From Nitrospinota bacterium (GTDB lineage Bacteria; UBA8248): a stretch of DNA of 15,144 nucleotides. The position numbers and the translations under genes are program-made. The notes beneath the pieces are model-generated. The model had not been told where the DNA came from. It worked only from the letters and a program-made list of their open reading frames with translations, and made no database searches. The stretch covers positions 1-15,144 of the forward strand of contig JAPYQX010000031.1 in NCBI GenBank assembly GCA_029937135.1. The letters run 5' to 3'. This document shows positions 1-7,845 of this stretch, piece by piece (positions within the stretch are counted from its first letter, which is position 1; each line of letters begins with the position of its first letter).

Positions 1-104
1 TGGCGCGGGATATCGCCAAGCGTATCGAGGAGGAAAGGACTTATCCGGGCGAAATTCTGGTTACGGTGATACGGGAGACTCGCCACATCGCAACGGCGCG
101 GTAA
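1..104 (+). CDS. rny: Ribonuclease Y, C-terminal end (partial)
   Basis: Only the last 33 codons are present, running off the left edge and ending at TAA 102-104. The visible tail contains ARDIAKRIEEERTYPG followed by a VTVIRETRHIATAR ending. This is the standard carboxy end of RNase Y (YmdA/Rny), the membrane-anchored endoribonuclease that starts mRNA decay in many bacteria; its KH and HD domains would lie upstream of the window. The identification rests on this short tail plus the next gene: ymdB follows after 7 bp, the same order as ymdA-ymdB in Bacillus subtilis. The two are probably cotranscribed. Confidence 0.88.
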   Translation, partial: ARDIAKRIEEERTYPGEILVTVIRETRHIATAR

Positions 105-111
105 GTCGGAC

Positions 112-897
112 GTGAAAATTCTTTTTATCGGGGACGTAACGGGTAAAGTGGGCCGGAGGATGTTGGCGGCCCACGTTCCGGCGCTTATCAAGGAGCACGG
201 GGCGAGTTTGTGCATCGTGAACGGAGAAAACGCCGCGGGCGGGTTTGGCATATCGGTTGAAAATGCCGAGGAATTTTTTCAGTCCGGGGCGGACGTTCTC
301 ACATCGGGAAATCACATCTGGAACCGGAAGGAAATCAAGGAGTTCATGCTCCGCGAGCCTCGTCTCCTCCGGCCCTCGAATTATCCCTCGGGCACACCGG
401 GTGCGGGTCTTTTCGTGGTCAAGACGCCCGAAGGCCCCGTAGCGGTTATTAACCTGATGGGGCGGGTTTTCATGCCTCCGGTGGAATGCCCTTTTCGTGA
501 GGCCGATAGGCTGATTGGCGAACTCGATTCCGATGTACAGATGATATTTGTTGACATCCATGCCGAGGCCACGAGTGAGAAAGTCGCGTTGGGATGGTAT
601 CTGAACGGCAGGGTCAGCGCGGTTGTCGGAACACATACCCACATCCAGACAGCGGATGAAAGGGTTCTTCCGGGGGGCACGGCCTACCTCTCCGATGCCG
701 GTATGACGGGACCCGTTGATTCCGTCATTGGCATCAAAACCTCGCTCGCCGTCGGGAAATTTCTTACGGGCGTTCCGTGCCGGTTCGAGGTCTCCGGAGG
801 AAATGCCCAAATCAACGGAGTTGTCGTGGAAGTCAATCCCGAAAACGGGCGGGCGCTATCCATCGAAAGAATCTCGATTCAGGAAACCGATTCCTGA
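112..897 (+). CDS. ymdB: YmdB-family metallophosphoesterase (TIGR00282 type)
   Basis: A 261-residue protein, the usual length for the YmdB family of calcineurin-like phosphodiesterases; characterised members hydrolyse 2',3'-cyclic AMP and influence RNA levels and biofilm decisions. The dinuclear metal ligands are all visible: D8 in the N-terminal MKILFIGDV strand, the NGEN motif (E39, N40), N67/H68 in SGNHIW, H150 in VDIHAEATSEK, and H175/H177 in GTHTHIQTAD. The GTG start at 112 is fixed by the family N-terminus beginning MKILFIGD, although the upstream Shine-Dalgarno sequence is weak. It sits 7 bp after rny, so it is probably translated from the same mRNA. It is cytoplasmic, with no signal or membrane segment. 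Confidence 0.95.
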   Translation: MKILFIGDVTGKVGRRMLAAHVPALIKEHGASLCIVNGENAAGGFGISVENAEEFFQSGADVLTSGNHIWNRKEIKEFMLREPRLLRPSNYPSGTPGAGLFVVKTPEGPVAVINLMGRVFMPPVECPFREADRLIGELDSDVQMIFVDIHAEATSEKVALGWYLNGRVSAVVGTHTHIQTADERVLPGGTAYLSDAGMTGPVDSVIGIKTSLAVGKFLTGVPCRFEVSGGNAQINGVVVEVNPENGRALSIERISIQETDS

Positions 898-921
898 AAT
901 TATGCCGATCTGACTTCAAAA

Positions 922-1533
922 TCAGGGATGACCATTTCTTGATGAGTTCTTTTCGACCTGTTCGATCCTCCTTTCCTTTTTCTGTGTTTCTTCGATAATC
1001 CGGACGAGTTCGATTAGCCGTTCGCTCGTGGAGCCGATCTCGAGGAGGCGTTGTTTGTCCTTCAGCTCCGGGCGCAGTGATGCGCCGGCCCAAAAAGACA
1101 ATTTTTTCGGGTCGTTGCGAATGTCATCCGAGATTGGCCCCGCGTCTTTTCGGTGTTCCGGCAAGAAACTCAGAATTTTTTCGGTCAATTCGGCGGGAGA
1201 AGTATCCTCCGGCCGGTCATCGAAAAATTCCACATCGGCTGTCAGATAGGGCCGATCATCGTAGGTGTGGAGAATGCGGAACCGCTCCTCTCCTCGTGTG
1301 AGTATATTCATTCGGCCATCCGGAAATTCCCCCATGACTTTGACGATTCGCGCCGAGCATCCGATATTTTGAACGCCTTTTTCATCAGCAAGCACAACAC
1401 CGAAGGGGCAATCTTCCTCGCGGCATAGCCCAATCATCAGCTTGTAGCGGTCCTCGAAAACATGAAGGGGAAGAAACTCCCAGGGAAGGAGTACGACCTG
1501 CAACGGAAATAGGGGAAAGAAATTGGCGTCCAT
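922..1533 (-). CDS. Stand-alone LON substrate-binding (N-terminal) domain protein
   Basis: A 203-residue protein starting at ATG 1533. The opening FFPLFPLQVVLLPWEFLPLHVFEDRY pattern, split here as FFPLFPLQVVLLPWE then LPLHVFEDRY, is the hallmark of the Lon N-terminal (LAN/PUA-like) domain. It continues with a CPFGVVL strand, a GCSARIVKV strand and a GRMNILTRGEERFRIL segment, all characteristic of the fold. There is no AAA+ ATPase or Ser-Lys protease domain, so this is the COG2802-type free-standing form rather than Lon protease. Its biochemical role is not established; protein binding is the usual suggestion. The C-terminal part (about residues 120-203) is helical and highly charged. It converges on ymdB with a 24-bp gap and diverges from the mutase gene. 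Confidence 0.9.
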   Translation of the reverse strand: MDANFFPLFPLQVVLLPWEFLPLHVFEDRYKLMIGLCREEDCPFGVVLADEKGVQNIGCSARIVKVMGEFPDGRMNILTRGEERFRILHTYDDRPYLTADVEFFDDRPEDTSPAELTEKILSFLPEHRKDAGPISDDIRNDPKKLSFWAGASLRPELKDKQRLLEIGSTSERLIELVRIIEETQKKERRIEQVEKNSSRNGHP

Positions 1534-1603
1534 GAGGGTACTTTATCCCGAACCCATTGAATTTTGAAATGTTTTTCGACTTCTGCCCCGGCCGGAACTG
1601 GTA

Positions 1604-1659
1604 GGGGGTGGGGGAGTATGATATTTCTTCCAGGGGGGGGGATATTTCTTTCCTGGAAG
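1604..1659. repeat. G-rich intergenic segment with direct and inverted repeats
   Basis: The 181-bp region between the divergent LON-domain and mutase genes (1534-1714) contains two G5 runs (1604-1608 and 1610-1614) and a G9 run (1633-1641). A direct repeat, GATATTTCTT, occurs at 1620-1629 and 1641-1650. An 8-bp inverted repeat, CTTCCAGG at 1627-1634 and CCTGGAAG at 1652-1659, encloses a 17-nt loop. These are direct observations. Whether this is an operator, an RNA hairpin, a G-quadruplex or simply a repeat-prone spacer is unknown. No consensus promoter was recognised with confidence. Confidence 0.5.
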
Positions 1660-1714
1660 CAAAACAGTGTTTTTTCCGCGAATTTTCGGGTGAATCCAGT
1701 TAAAGGGTGGTGCA

Positions 1715-3364
1715 GTGGTTGAGTCTGGCGCAAGTCAACAAAATCATCCTCTGAGGGGGGGCGGAGCGGTTGAGATTCCTGAACCGGAGAAGGGAATATC
1801 CTCGTCGCCGGAATTTCCCCTGAAACCGTTTTACGGCCCCGGGGATATTTCCGCCGGCGCCGGTGCGGACGAGGCGCCCGGCGTCTTTCCCTTCGTCCGG
1901 GGGATTTACGCCGATATGTACCGGCATCGCGTTTGGACCATGCGGCAGTACGCCGGTTACGGGACGGCGCGGGAAACCAACAAGCGGTTTCATTATCTGC
2001 TTTCCCATGGGCAGATGGGGCTGTCGGTGGCCTTCGACTTGCCCACCCAAATCGGCTTTGACGCCGATCACTCTCTTTCCTATGGAGAGGTGGGCAAGGT
2101 TGGCGTTTCCATCTGCTCGCTCGAGGACATGGAATCCCTCCTTGAGGGGTTGCCGCTCGATAAAATATCCACATCGATGACCATAAACGCCACGGCGCCG
2201 ATTCTGTTGTGCCTCTATATGGCGGCTGCGGAAAAAAGAGGAACTCCCCCCCGCGCTCTCAGGGGGACCATCCAAAACGATATTTTGAAGGAGTATGTCG
2301 CCCGGGGAACTTATATCTTTCCTCCCTCTCCGAGCCTTCGCCTCATCACCGACACCATTGCCTTCTGCCGGGAGCACCTTCCGAAATGGAATGCCATATC
2401 GGTTAGCGGCTACCATATCCGGGAGGCGGGTTCGACAGCGGTCCAGGAGGCCGCGTTCACCCTGGCCAACGGGATCTCCTATGTTCAAGCGGCCGTGGAC
2501 TCGGGTCTCGATGTCAATGAAATTGCCGGCCAAATTTCTTTCTTTTTCAATGTGCATAACAATTTTCTCGAGGAGATCGCCAAATTCCGCGCTGCCCGGC
2601 GGCTATGGGCGAAAATCATGCGGGAGCGGTTCGGAGCGAAATCCGACAAGGCGTGTATGCTCCGCTTTCACGCGCAGACGGCGGGAAGCTCACTCACTGC
2701 CCAGCAGCCCCGGAACAATGTTGTCCGCGTAGCGATACAAGCCATGGCGGCGGTCCTCGGCGGGGCGCAATCGCTGCATACGAATTCGATGGACGAGGCG
2801 CTCGCTCTTCCTACCGAGGAGACCGCCAGGCTCGCTCTCAGGACCCAGCAAATTATCGCCGAGGAGAGCAATTTGACCGAAACGGTAGACCCCTGCGCCG
2901 GGTCGTATGCCATCGAATCGCTGACGAATAAAATCGAAAGCGAGGCGATGGATATCATCTCCCGGATCGATGAAATGGGAGGCATGCTAGACGCCATCGA
3001 AAAGGGTTGGGTGCAGCGCCAAATCCAGGAGAGCGCCTACTTGACCCAGCGTGCCGTGGATGAGGGAAGAAGTGTGGTCGTGGGCGTAAACCGGTATCTG
3101 AGCGAGGAGGACATACCCATTCCCACCCTTCAGATCCGCCCCGAGGTTGAGCAGGAGCAAAGAAGGCGGCTTGAGGCTCTCCGGAACAAGCGGGATTCGA
3201 GCGCCGTCTCGGTCCGCCTGGAGGCCGTCCGCGATGCGGCGGGCGGGGACGGAAATCTTCTCCCGCCCATACTCGAAGCCGTAAGGTTTTACGCTACGGT
3301 GGGTGAAATTTCCGATGTCTTACGCTCGGTGTTCGGTATTTACCGGGAAAAAGTGGAAATTTAG
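1715..3364 (+). CDS. mcmA1: Methylmalonyl-CoA mutase large (alpha) subunit, lacking the B12-binding domain
   Basis: A 549-residue catalytic TIM-barrel subunit of adenosylcobalamin-dependent methylmalonyl-CoA mutase, which interconverts methylmalonyl-CoA and succinyl-CoA. Visible motifs are WTMRQYAGYGTA (Y79), GLSVAFDLPTQIGFDADHS, GTIQNDILKEYVARGTY (R197) and ISVSGYHIREAG (Y233/H234). The tyrosine and arginine equivalent to Tyr89 and Arg207 of the Propionibacterium enzyme are kept. In isobutyryl- and hydroxyisobutyryl-CoA mutases these are Phe or Ile and Gln, so true methylmalonyl specificity is favoured. The protein ends after VGEISDVLRSVFGIYREK with no DxHxxG cobalamin domain. It therefore belongs to the split type and needs a separate small subunit, not found here. 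The GTG start is uncertain, but an in-frame TGA at 1691 limits extension. It probably leads the downstream genes. Confidence 0.93.
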   Translation: MVESGASQQNHPLRGGGAVEIPEPEKGISSSPEFPLKPFYGPGDISAGAGADEAPGVFPFVRGIYADMYRHRVWTMRQYAGYGTARETNKRFHYLLSHGQMGLSVAFDLPTQIGFDADHSLSYGEVGKVGVSICSLEDMESLLEGLPLDKISTSMTINATAPILLCLYMAAAEKRGTPPRALRGTIQNDILKEYVARGTYIFPPSPSLRLITDTIAFCREHLPKWNAISVSGYHIREAGSTAVQEAAFTLANGISYVQAAVDSGLDVNEIAGQISFFFNVHNNFLEEIAKFRAARRLWAKIMRERFGAKSDKACMLRFHAQTAGSSLTAQQPRNNVVRVAIQAMAAVLGGAQSLHTNSMDEALALPTEETARLALRTQQIIAEESNLTETVDPCAGSYAIESLTNKIESEAMDIISRIDEMGGMLDAIEKGWVQRQIQESAYLTQRAVDEGRSVVVGVNRYLSEEDIPIPTLQIRPEVEQEQRRRLEALRNKRDSSAVSVRLEAVRDAAGGDGNLLPPILEAVRFYATVGEISDVLRSVFGIYREKVEI

Positions 3365-3372
3365 GTGTGCGT

Positions 3373-3825
3373 ATGAGAGAGTTCGTTGCTTCGATTGCTC
3401 TTGCGGCAACGGTTTTCGGGGTGTTGATGGCGCCGGAGCTGCACACGGCCCGGAAGGATCTTCATCTTCACCTATGCAACCCTGCTGGCGGGCTCCGCGC
3501 CGACCGGGTGCCGGAGGGCCTGCGGATTCGTTATATGGATAAACGAAACCGGGAGCGGGGCCTTGATTTTGTCATGCCGGATTGGGAAGTCCGCTCCATG
3601 AGTTCCAAGGGAAAAGAGGCCTGTGTTGAAATTTACAAGAAAGGCTCATACCAAGGAACCGGGGTCTTGAAAGACAACCCGGAATCCACCGAAGTCCTGA
3701 GCGCGAAGGATGAAGTAATCGTTTACGGAGGCGCGTTTCAGGATAAGGTAATTCTCCGCCGCACCAAGCGTGTCATCGATCTGGGCGGCGAGAGAATTAT
3801 CGTGGAAGGAACGACAGTGTTGTAG
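3373..3825 (+). CDS. Small predicted exported protein of unknown function
   Basis: About 150 residues, 8 bp after the mutase stop. I do not recognise a family. The N-terminus has Arg residues followed by a hydrophobic stretch (FVASIALAATVFGVLMA, about residues 4-20), which looks like a signal peptide or a single membrane anchor. The rest is rich in Lys, Arg, Glu and Asp, with alternating beta-like strands: DEVIVYGG, DKVILRRTKR, and RIIVEGTTVL at the very end. Two cysteines are seen after the hydrophobic segment. ATG 3373 was chosen over GTG 3367, two codons upstream, because AGGTG lies 5 nt before it; both are possible. Its tight spacing to the mutase gene suggests cotranscription, but no functional link can be shown. 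Confidence 0.72.
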   Translation: MREFVASIALAATVFGVLMAPELHTARKDLHLHLCNPAGGLRADRVPEGLRIRYMDKRNRERGLDFVMPDWEVRSMSSKGKEACVEIYKKGSYQGTGVLKDNPESTEVLSAKDEVIVYGGAFQDKVILRRTKRVIDLGGERIIVEGTTVL

Positions 3826-3860
3826 CCTGAAAAGAAAAAACGCACAAAACAGGAAAATTA

Positions 3861-3908
3861 ATGGTGGGCGCCGTGTTCGCTGAAATTCCGGGAAGGAGTC
3901 GCCGATAA
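3861..3908 (+). CDS. Possible 15-codon leader ORF overlapping the alaS start
   Basis: ATG 3861 follows AGGA (3851-3854) at a spacing of 6 nt and opens 15 codons reading MVGAVFAEIPGRSRR, then TAA 3906-3908. The last A of this stop is the first A of the alaS ATG (TAATG), an arrangement typical of translational coupling. The alaS Shine-Dalgarno sequence AAGGAG lies inside this ORF. It has two Ala codons (positions 4 and 7), which is few for a classical attenuation leader. It may be real or chance; there is no homology evidence. Confidence 0.35.
   Translation: MVGAVFAEIPGRSRR
3893..3898 (+). promoter_or_regulatory. Shine-Dalgarno sequence of alaS
   Basis: AAGGAG lies 9 nt upstream of ATG 3908. 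It is among the strongest ribosome binding sites in the window and fixes the alaS start. It sits within the 15-codon upstream ORF, so ribosomes translating that ORF would pass over it. Confidence 0.7.
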
Positions 3909-6565
3909 TGACCGGAAACGAAATCCGGAGGATGTTTTTGGATTATTTTTCCAAAAAAGATCACCGGTTTGTTCGCAGTTCCCCCCTGGTGCCTCTCAAC
4001 GATCCGACCCTCCTTTTCACCAATGCGGGAATGGTTCAATTCAAGGACACCTTCACGGGTCTTGAGCGCCGAGATTATCTTCGGGCGACAAGCTCCCAAA
4101 AATGCCTCCGGGTCAGCGGCAAGCACAACGATCTGGAAAATGTCGGCAGAACCGCCCGCCACCATACGTTTTTCGAGATGTTGGGTAATTTTTCTTTCGG
4201 CGATTATTTCAAGGAAAACGCGATTGAATTCGCGTGGGAATTCCTCGTTGACAGGGCCGGGCTTGATGGGGATCGAATCTGGATCACCATCTACAATGAG
4301 GATGATGAGGCGGGCGAGTTGTGGCAGCGAATTGTCGGCGTTCCCGCCGAGCGCATTATCCGTTGCGGCGAAAAAGACAACTTCTGGTCCATGGGTGATA
4401 CGGGACCGTGCGGGCCATGCTCCGAGTTAATTTACGATCAAGGCGATCATTTCGCGGGTGGCCTTCCGGGCAGCGGGGAAGACGAGGACGGGGACAGGTA
4501 CCTGGAACTCTGGAATCTCGTTTTCATGCAATTTGATCGCGATAGCTCCGGCAAGATGAATCCGCTGCCCAAGCCATCCGTGGATACCGGGATGGGGCTT
4601 GAGCGTCTCGCGGCCGTCATCCAGGGGGAAAACAGCAATTTTCACACAGACCTTCTGATGCCGGTCATTCACCATGTCGAGGAGCTTTGCGGAAAATCGT
4701 ATGGCGGAAAAGAGGAAAACAGCCGCGATTCCGCTACGGATGTATCTTTTCGGGTAATCGCGGACCATATCCGCTCAGTTTGTTTTCTGACCACCGACGG
4801 TATCCTCCCGAGCAACGAGGGCCGCGGGTATGTTCTTCGCCGGGTGGCTCGGCGCGCCATGCGGCACGGGCGCATGCTCGGAATCGAGGACCCCTTCCTC
4901 CACCGGGTGGCGGGCGTTGTCGCCGATATGATGGGGGATGCATTTCCCGAGTTGCGGGAAAACCTCAACTACATCGCCCGTGTGACGCTGGGCGAGGAGG
5001 AGCGGTTTGCCCATACGCTGGGGCAGGGCCAGCCGCGCATGGACGAACTGTGCGATAAGTCGAAGTCCCCGGGCGGCGGGATGGTTTCGGGGGAAGAAGT
5101 TTTTGTTCTTTTCGATACTTACGGCTATCCCTGGGATCTTGCCGCGGAAACGGCGGCGTTCCACGGGTTGGAGATTGACCGGGCCGCCTTCGACAGCGCC
5201 ATGGAGGAGCAGCGCCAGCGTGCCCGCGCCCACTGGAAGGGCTCGGGCAAAGAGGGGGTTTCTCCGGTATGGCACGAAATACGGGAGGCCCACGGCCCGA
5301 CGCGGTTCACCGGCTACGCCGAGACCGAGACCGCTTCCGAGGTCACGGCCCTGGTCATGGAAGGTGGCCTCAAGGAGAGTGTCTCCGAGGGAGCGGAGGT
5401 GGAGGTCGTCCTCGGCCGGACGCCTTTTTACGCTGAGTCCGGCGGTCAGGAGGGCGACCGTGGGAGGATCACCTGGCCGGATGGATCGGCCGAGGTCCTG
5501 GATACCCAAAAGCCCTTGCCCGATGTCTATGTCCACAGCGTCAAGATCGAGCGGGGAGAGTTGAAGCCCGGCCAGAAGGTCACGGCCTTGATCGACGGCG
5601 GCCGGCGCGGTTCCCTACAAGTGAATCATACGGCAACCCATATTCTCCAGTACGCCCTTCGGCAGGTTCTCGGCGATCATGTAAAACAAGCCGGCTCCCA
5701 TCTGTCGATGGAGCGTCTTCGGTTCGATTTCGCACACTTCGCCCAGATTACTCCCGGCGAAAAAGAGCGGATCGAGGATATTGTGAATTCGCACATTCGA
5801 GAAAATGCGCCCGTTTCCACAGAAGTCATGTCCATCGATAAGGCTCTTGAATCGGGGGCGACGGCGTTGTTTGGCGAGCGTTACGGCGAAGAGGTGCGTG
5901 TGGTGTCTGTCGGAGAGTTCAGCCAGGAGCTTTGCGGTGGAACCCACGCGAAAGCCTCGGGGAATATCGGTCTTTTCAGGATTCTCCACGAAGGAAGTGT
6001 GGCATCGGGGGTCCGGCGAATGGAGGCGGTAACCGGCGAAAAAGCACTCGACTTGGTCCGGCGGGAGCACAATCTTCTGGCGGAGATCGCGGAGATGACC
6101 AAATCACCCCCGCTCGAGGAGGCCGAGCGTGTTCGAAGGGTGATGGAGCAAAATCGTTCGATGGAGCGGGAGTTGCGCCAGATTCGGGAGAAGCAATCCC
6201 ACACCGAGGTAGGCGATCTTGTGAAAGATGCCCGGGATGTCGGAGGTATAAAGCTTCTGGCCATCCGCAGGGATGGGCTCGAGCCCGGTAGTTTAAGGGA
6301 ATTGATTGATGCCGCGAAGGGAAAGCTCAAGAGCGGCGTGGCGGTGGTCATTTCGGCTTCGGACGGGAAGGTCTCAATCGCGGCCGGTGTGACGAAGGAT
6401 TTGTCGGGGCGGATTCATGCTGGAAACCTGGTGAAAGACTTGGCCGCCAGGGTGGGCGGAAAAGGTGGAGGGCGGCCGGATTTCGCACAAGCCGGTGGTC
6501 GTGATGTCGAAAAAGTGGACGAAGCCTTGGCGGCGGTTCCGGATATTATCGAAAAAATGGCTTGA
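3908..6565 (+). CDS. alaS: Alanine-tRNA ligase
   Basis: An 885-residue class II aminoacyl-tRNA synthetase that charges tRNA-Ala, close to the usual length of about 875. The N-terminus EIRRMFLDYFSKKDHR is typical. Motif 2 region residues are HHTFFEMLGNFSFGDYF, and motif 3 is GMGLERLA (about residues 228-235). The editing domain carries the zinc-site pattern HTATH (H574, H578) and CGGTH (C676, H680), which removes mischarged Ser and Gly. A coiled stretch (about 700-760) and a DHHA1/C-Ala end with GGKGGGRPDFAQAGG complete the protein. No domain is missing. It has a strong Shine-Dalgarno sequence and a possible leader ORF upstream, and lies 82 bp after the small exported protein. Confidence 0.98.
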   Translation: MTGNEIRRMFLDYFSKKDHRFVRSSPLVPLNDPTLLFTNAGMVQFKDTFTGLERRDYLRATSSQKCLRVSGKHNDLENVGRTARHHTFFEMLGNFSFGDYFKENAIEFAWEFLVDRAGLDGDRIWITIYNEDDEAGELWQRIVGVPAERIIRCGEKDNFWSMGDTGPCGPCSELIYDQGDHFAGGLPGSGEDEDGDRYLELWNLVFMQFDRDSSGKMNPLPKPSVDTGMGLERLAAVIQGENSNFHTDLLMPVIHHVEELCGKSYGGKEENSRDSATDVSFRVIADHIRSVCFLTTDGILPSNEGRGYVLRRVARRAMRHGRMLGIEDPFLHRVAGVVADMMGDAFPELRENLNYIARVTLGEEERFAHTLGQGQPRMDELCDKSKSPGGGMVSGEEVFVLFDTYGYPWDLAAETAAFHGLEIDRAAFDSAMEEQRQRARAHWKGSGKEGVSPVWHEIREAHGPTRFTGYAETETASEVTALVMEGGLKESVSEGAEVEVVLGRTPFYAESGGQEGDRGRITWPDGSAEVLDTQKPLPDVYVHSVKIERGELKPGQKVTALIDGGRRGSLQVNHTATHILQYALRQVLGDHVKQAGSHLSMERLRFDFAHFAQITPGEKERIEDIVNSHIRENAPVSTEVMSIDKALESGATALFGERYGEEVRVVSVGEFSQELCGGTHAKASGNIGLFRILHEGSVASGVRRMEAVTGEKALDLVRREHNLLAEIAEMTKSPPLEEAERVRRVMEQNRSMERELRQIREKQSHTEVGDLVKDARDVGGIKLLAIRRDGLEPGSLRELIDAAKGKLKSGVAVVISASDGKVSIAAGVTKDLSGRIHAGNLVKDLAARVGGKGGGRPDFAQAGGRDVEKVDEALAAVPDIIEKMA

Positions 6566-6575
6566 TTACCGCGCT

Positions 6576-6613
6576 CCTCCGTAGGGAGGGTTTTGCCTAT
6601 GATTGGTGGATAG
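6576..6613 (+). promoter_or_regulatory. SD-containing hairpin and 4-codon ORF before the MFS gene
   Basis: Ten bases after the alaS stop, CCTCC (6576-6580) can pair with GGAGG (6585-6589) across the loop GTAG, burying the only good Shine-Dalgarno sequence. That sequence is ideally spaced for ATG 6599, which reads just ATG ATT GGT GGA TAG, in a different frame from the transporter start at TTG 6603. The pairing and the short ORF are visible; any regulatory role, or an indel in the sequence, is inference. Confidence 0.4.
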
Positions 6614-7802
6614 GAATTTGACTACAGCACTTGCTGACGCACCTGAGAACTTGAAATTTCAGAAACGGGGACTTTTTTCTCTTGTAATCGCTCATATTGC
6701 AAACGATTCGTATTTCGGTTTTCTTCCCCCTCTTCTCCCTCTTCTCGTAGTGGAAATGAATCTTTCCTTGAGCATGGCGGGCCTTTTGGCCAGCATGTTC
6801 GCGTTCTCCGGGGCTATAGGCCAGCCGCTGTTCGGCTATTTTTCGGACCGGGTCGGGAAGGGATGGTTGATTGCGCTAGGCCCCATCGGCGGGGCGTTCA
6901 TGACCCTTTTGATATACATGCCGGACTATACATCGATACTTTTTCTTTTGTTTTTATCGGGTGCGGGATCGGCCTGTTTTCATCCTGTCGCGTCGGTCAT
7001 CGCGGCGCAGATTTCGGGAAAGAGAAAAGGGCTCGGTGTTTCGGTTTATGTCGCCGGTGGACGCCTGGGCGTTGGGATCGGTGCGGGGATTTCCACCTTT
7101 CTCGTTACGAACTGGGGACTCGAATCGATTCCGATAGGGGGTCTTCTCGGTTTGGCGATTGGCATCCCATTTTTCTTCGTCGCTCCGAAAATTGAAATGA
7201 CATCCTCCCCCCTGACAATGAATTTTACGGAAACGCTCAGCTCTCTTTCGGGTGTTGTGCGCCCGCTCCTGATTATGTGGCTGGTCAATTTATGCCGTAC
7301 CACGGTGACGATGCTGATTGGGACGTACATGCCGCTTTACGTAGTGAGCGCCGGGGGCTCGGTGGGGGCGGGCGGGCGGTCAATTACCCTGTTTCTTTTC
7401 GCGGCGGCGGCGGGGGGGATTTACGGGGGCCACCTTTCGGATCGCGTGGGCAGGAGATTGATCATGATAGGGGGGCTTTTGTTCGGAGTTCCGATGCTCG
7501 GTGTCACTTTTTTGATGCCGGAACCATTCCAGACTGTTTTCTTGATGCTCTCCGGAGCGATTTTATATTCTCCTATGGGCGTTACGGTGACGTACGCCCA
7601 GGAGATGGCTCCGGAGCACAAGGCCCTGGTTTCGGCTTTTATGCTCGGAGTTGTGTGGTTCATTGGGAGCATGATTGCTATCGGTGTGGGCGCTCTGGGA
7701 GATGTTTGGAGTATTTTGACGGTCTTGCCCATTGCCATTGTCATTATCGGCGGTACTGGCGTGGTTATATCGTTTGGGCTGCCAAAAGAGAATAAGGCTT
7801 GA
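6603..7802 (+). CDS. MFS transporter of the Fsr (fosmidomycin-resistance-like) type
   Basis: A 399-residue inner-membrane protein with about 12 hydrophobic segments, the normal size of a major facilitator. The first segment has HIANDSYFGFLPPLLPLLV (H31, N34, D35). It is followed by GQPLFGYFSDRVGKG, the MFS motif between TM2 and TM3, and by GSACFHPVAS (F126, H127, P128). This set is characteristic of the Fsr/YfnC group of proton-driven exporters. The second half repeats the loop as GGHLSDRVGRR. The substrate cannot be read from sequence; resistance to fosmidomycin is known for one family member only. The start is uncertain: TTG 6603, GTG 6606 and TTG 6618 are all in frame and none is well placed to GGAGG 6585-6589. 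It lies 37 bp after alaS. Confidence 0.9.
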   Translation: MVDRNLTTALADAPENLKFQKRGLFSLVIAHIANDSYFGFLPPLLPLLVVEMNLSLSMAGLLASMFAFSGAIGQPLFGYFSDRVGKGWLIALGPIGGAFMTLLIYMPDYTSILFLLFLSGAGSACFHPVASVIAAQISGKRKGLGVSVYVAGGRLGVGIGAGISTFLVTNWGLESIPIGGLLGLAIGIPFFFVAPKIEMTSSPLTMNFTETLSSLSGVVRPLLIMWLVNLCRTTVTMLIGTYMPLYVVSAGGSVGAGGRSITLFLFAAAAGGIYGGHLSDRVGRRLIMIGGLLFGVPMLGVTFLMPEPFQTVFLMLSGAILYSPMGVTVTYAQEMAPEHKALVSAFMLGVVWFIGSMIAIGVGALGDVWSILTVLPIAIVIIGGTGVVISFGLPKENKA

Positions 7803-7845
7803 GAGAAAATCCCGGGCAAATATTTCTACATAGAAGGCGAGGGCG

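Noticed and set aside
61..810. 249-codon open frame on the minus strand opposite ymdB
   Set aside because: It lies wholly antisense to a clear YmdB gene, and its translation is rich in Arg, Pro and Gly with no recognisable motif. It is a codon-bias shadow.
898..921. Bidirectional terminator between ymdB and the LON-domain gene
   Set aside because: The 24-bp gap has no stem-loop with a T run. The same holds for the 8-bp gap at 11324-11331.
1618..1722. 34-codon ORF through the G9 tract as a phase-variable N-terminus of the mutase
   Set aside because: Even after a one-base slip the frame meets TGA at 1691 before reaching the mutase GTG, so no fusion would form.
1437..2557. Two long minus-strand open frames (245 and 285 codons) opposite the mutase start
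   Set aside because: They overlap the well-supported mutase and LON-domain genes and each other, with Arg/Pro-rich translations. They are shadows.
4775..5536. 253-codon minus-strand open frame inside alaS
   Set aside because: It is antisense to the conserved AlaS coding region and shows no family features.
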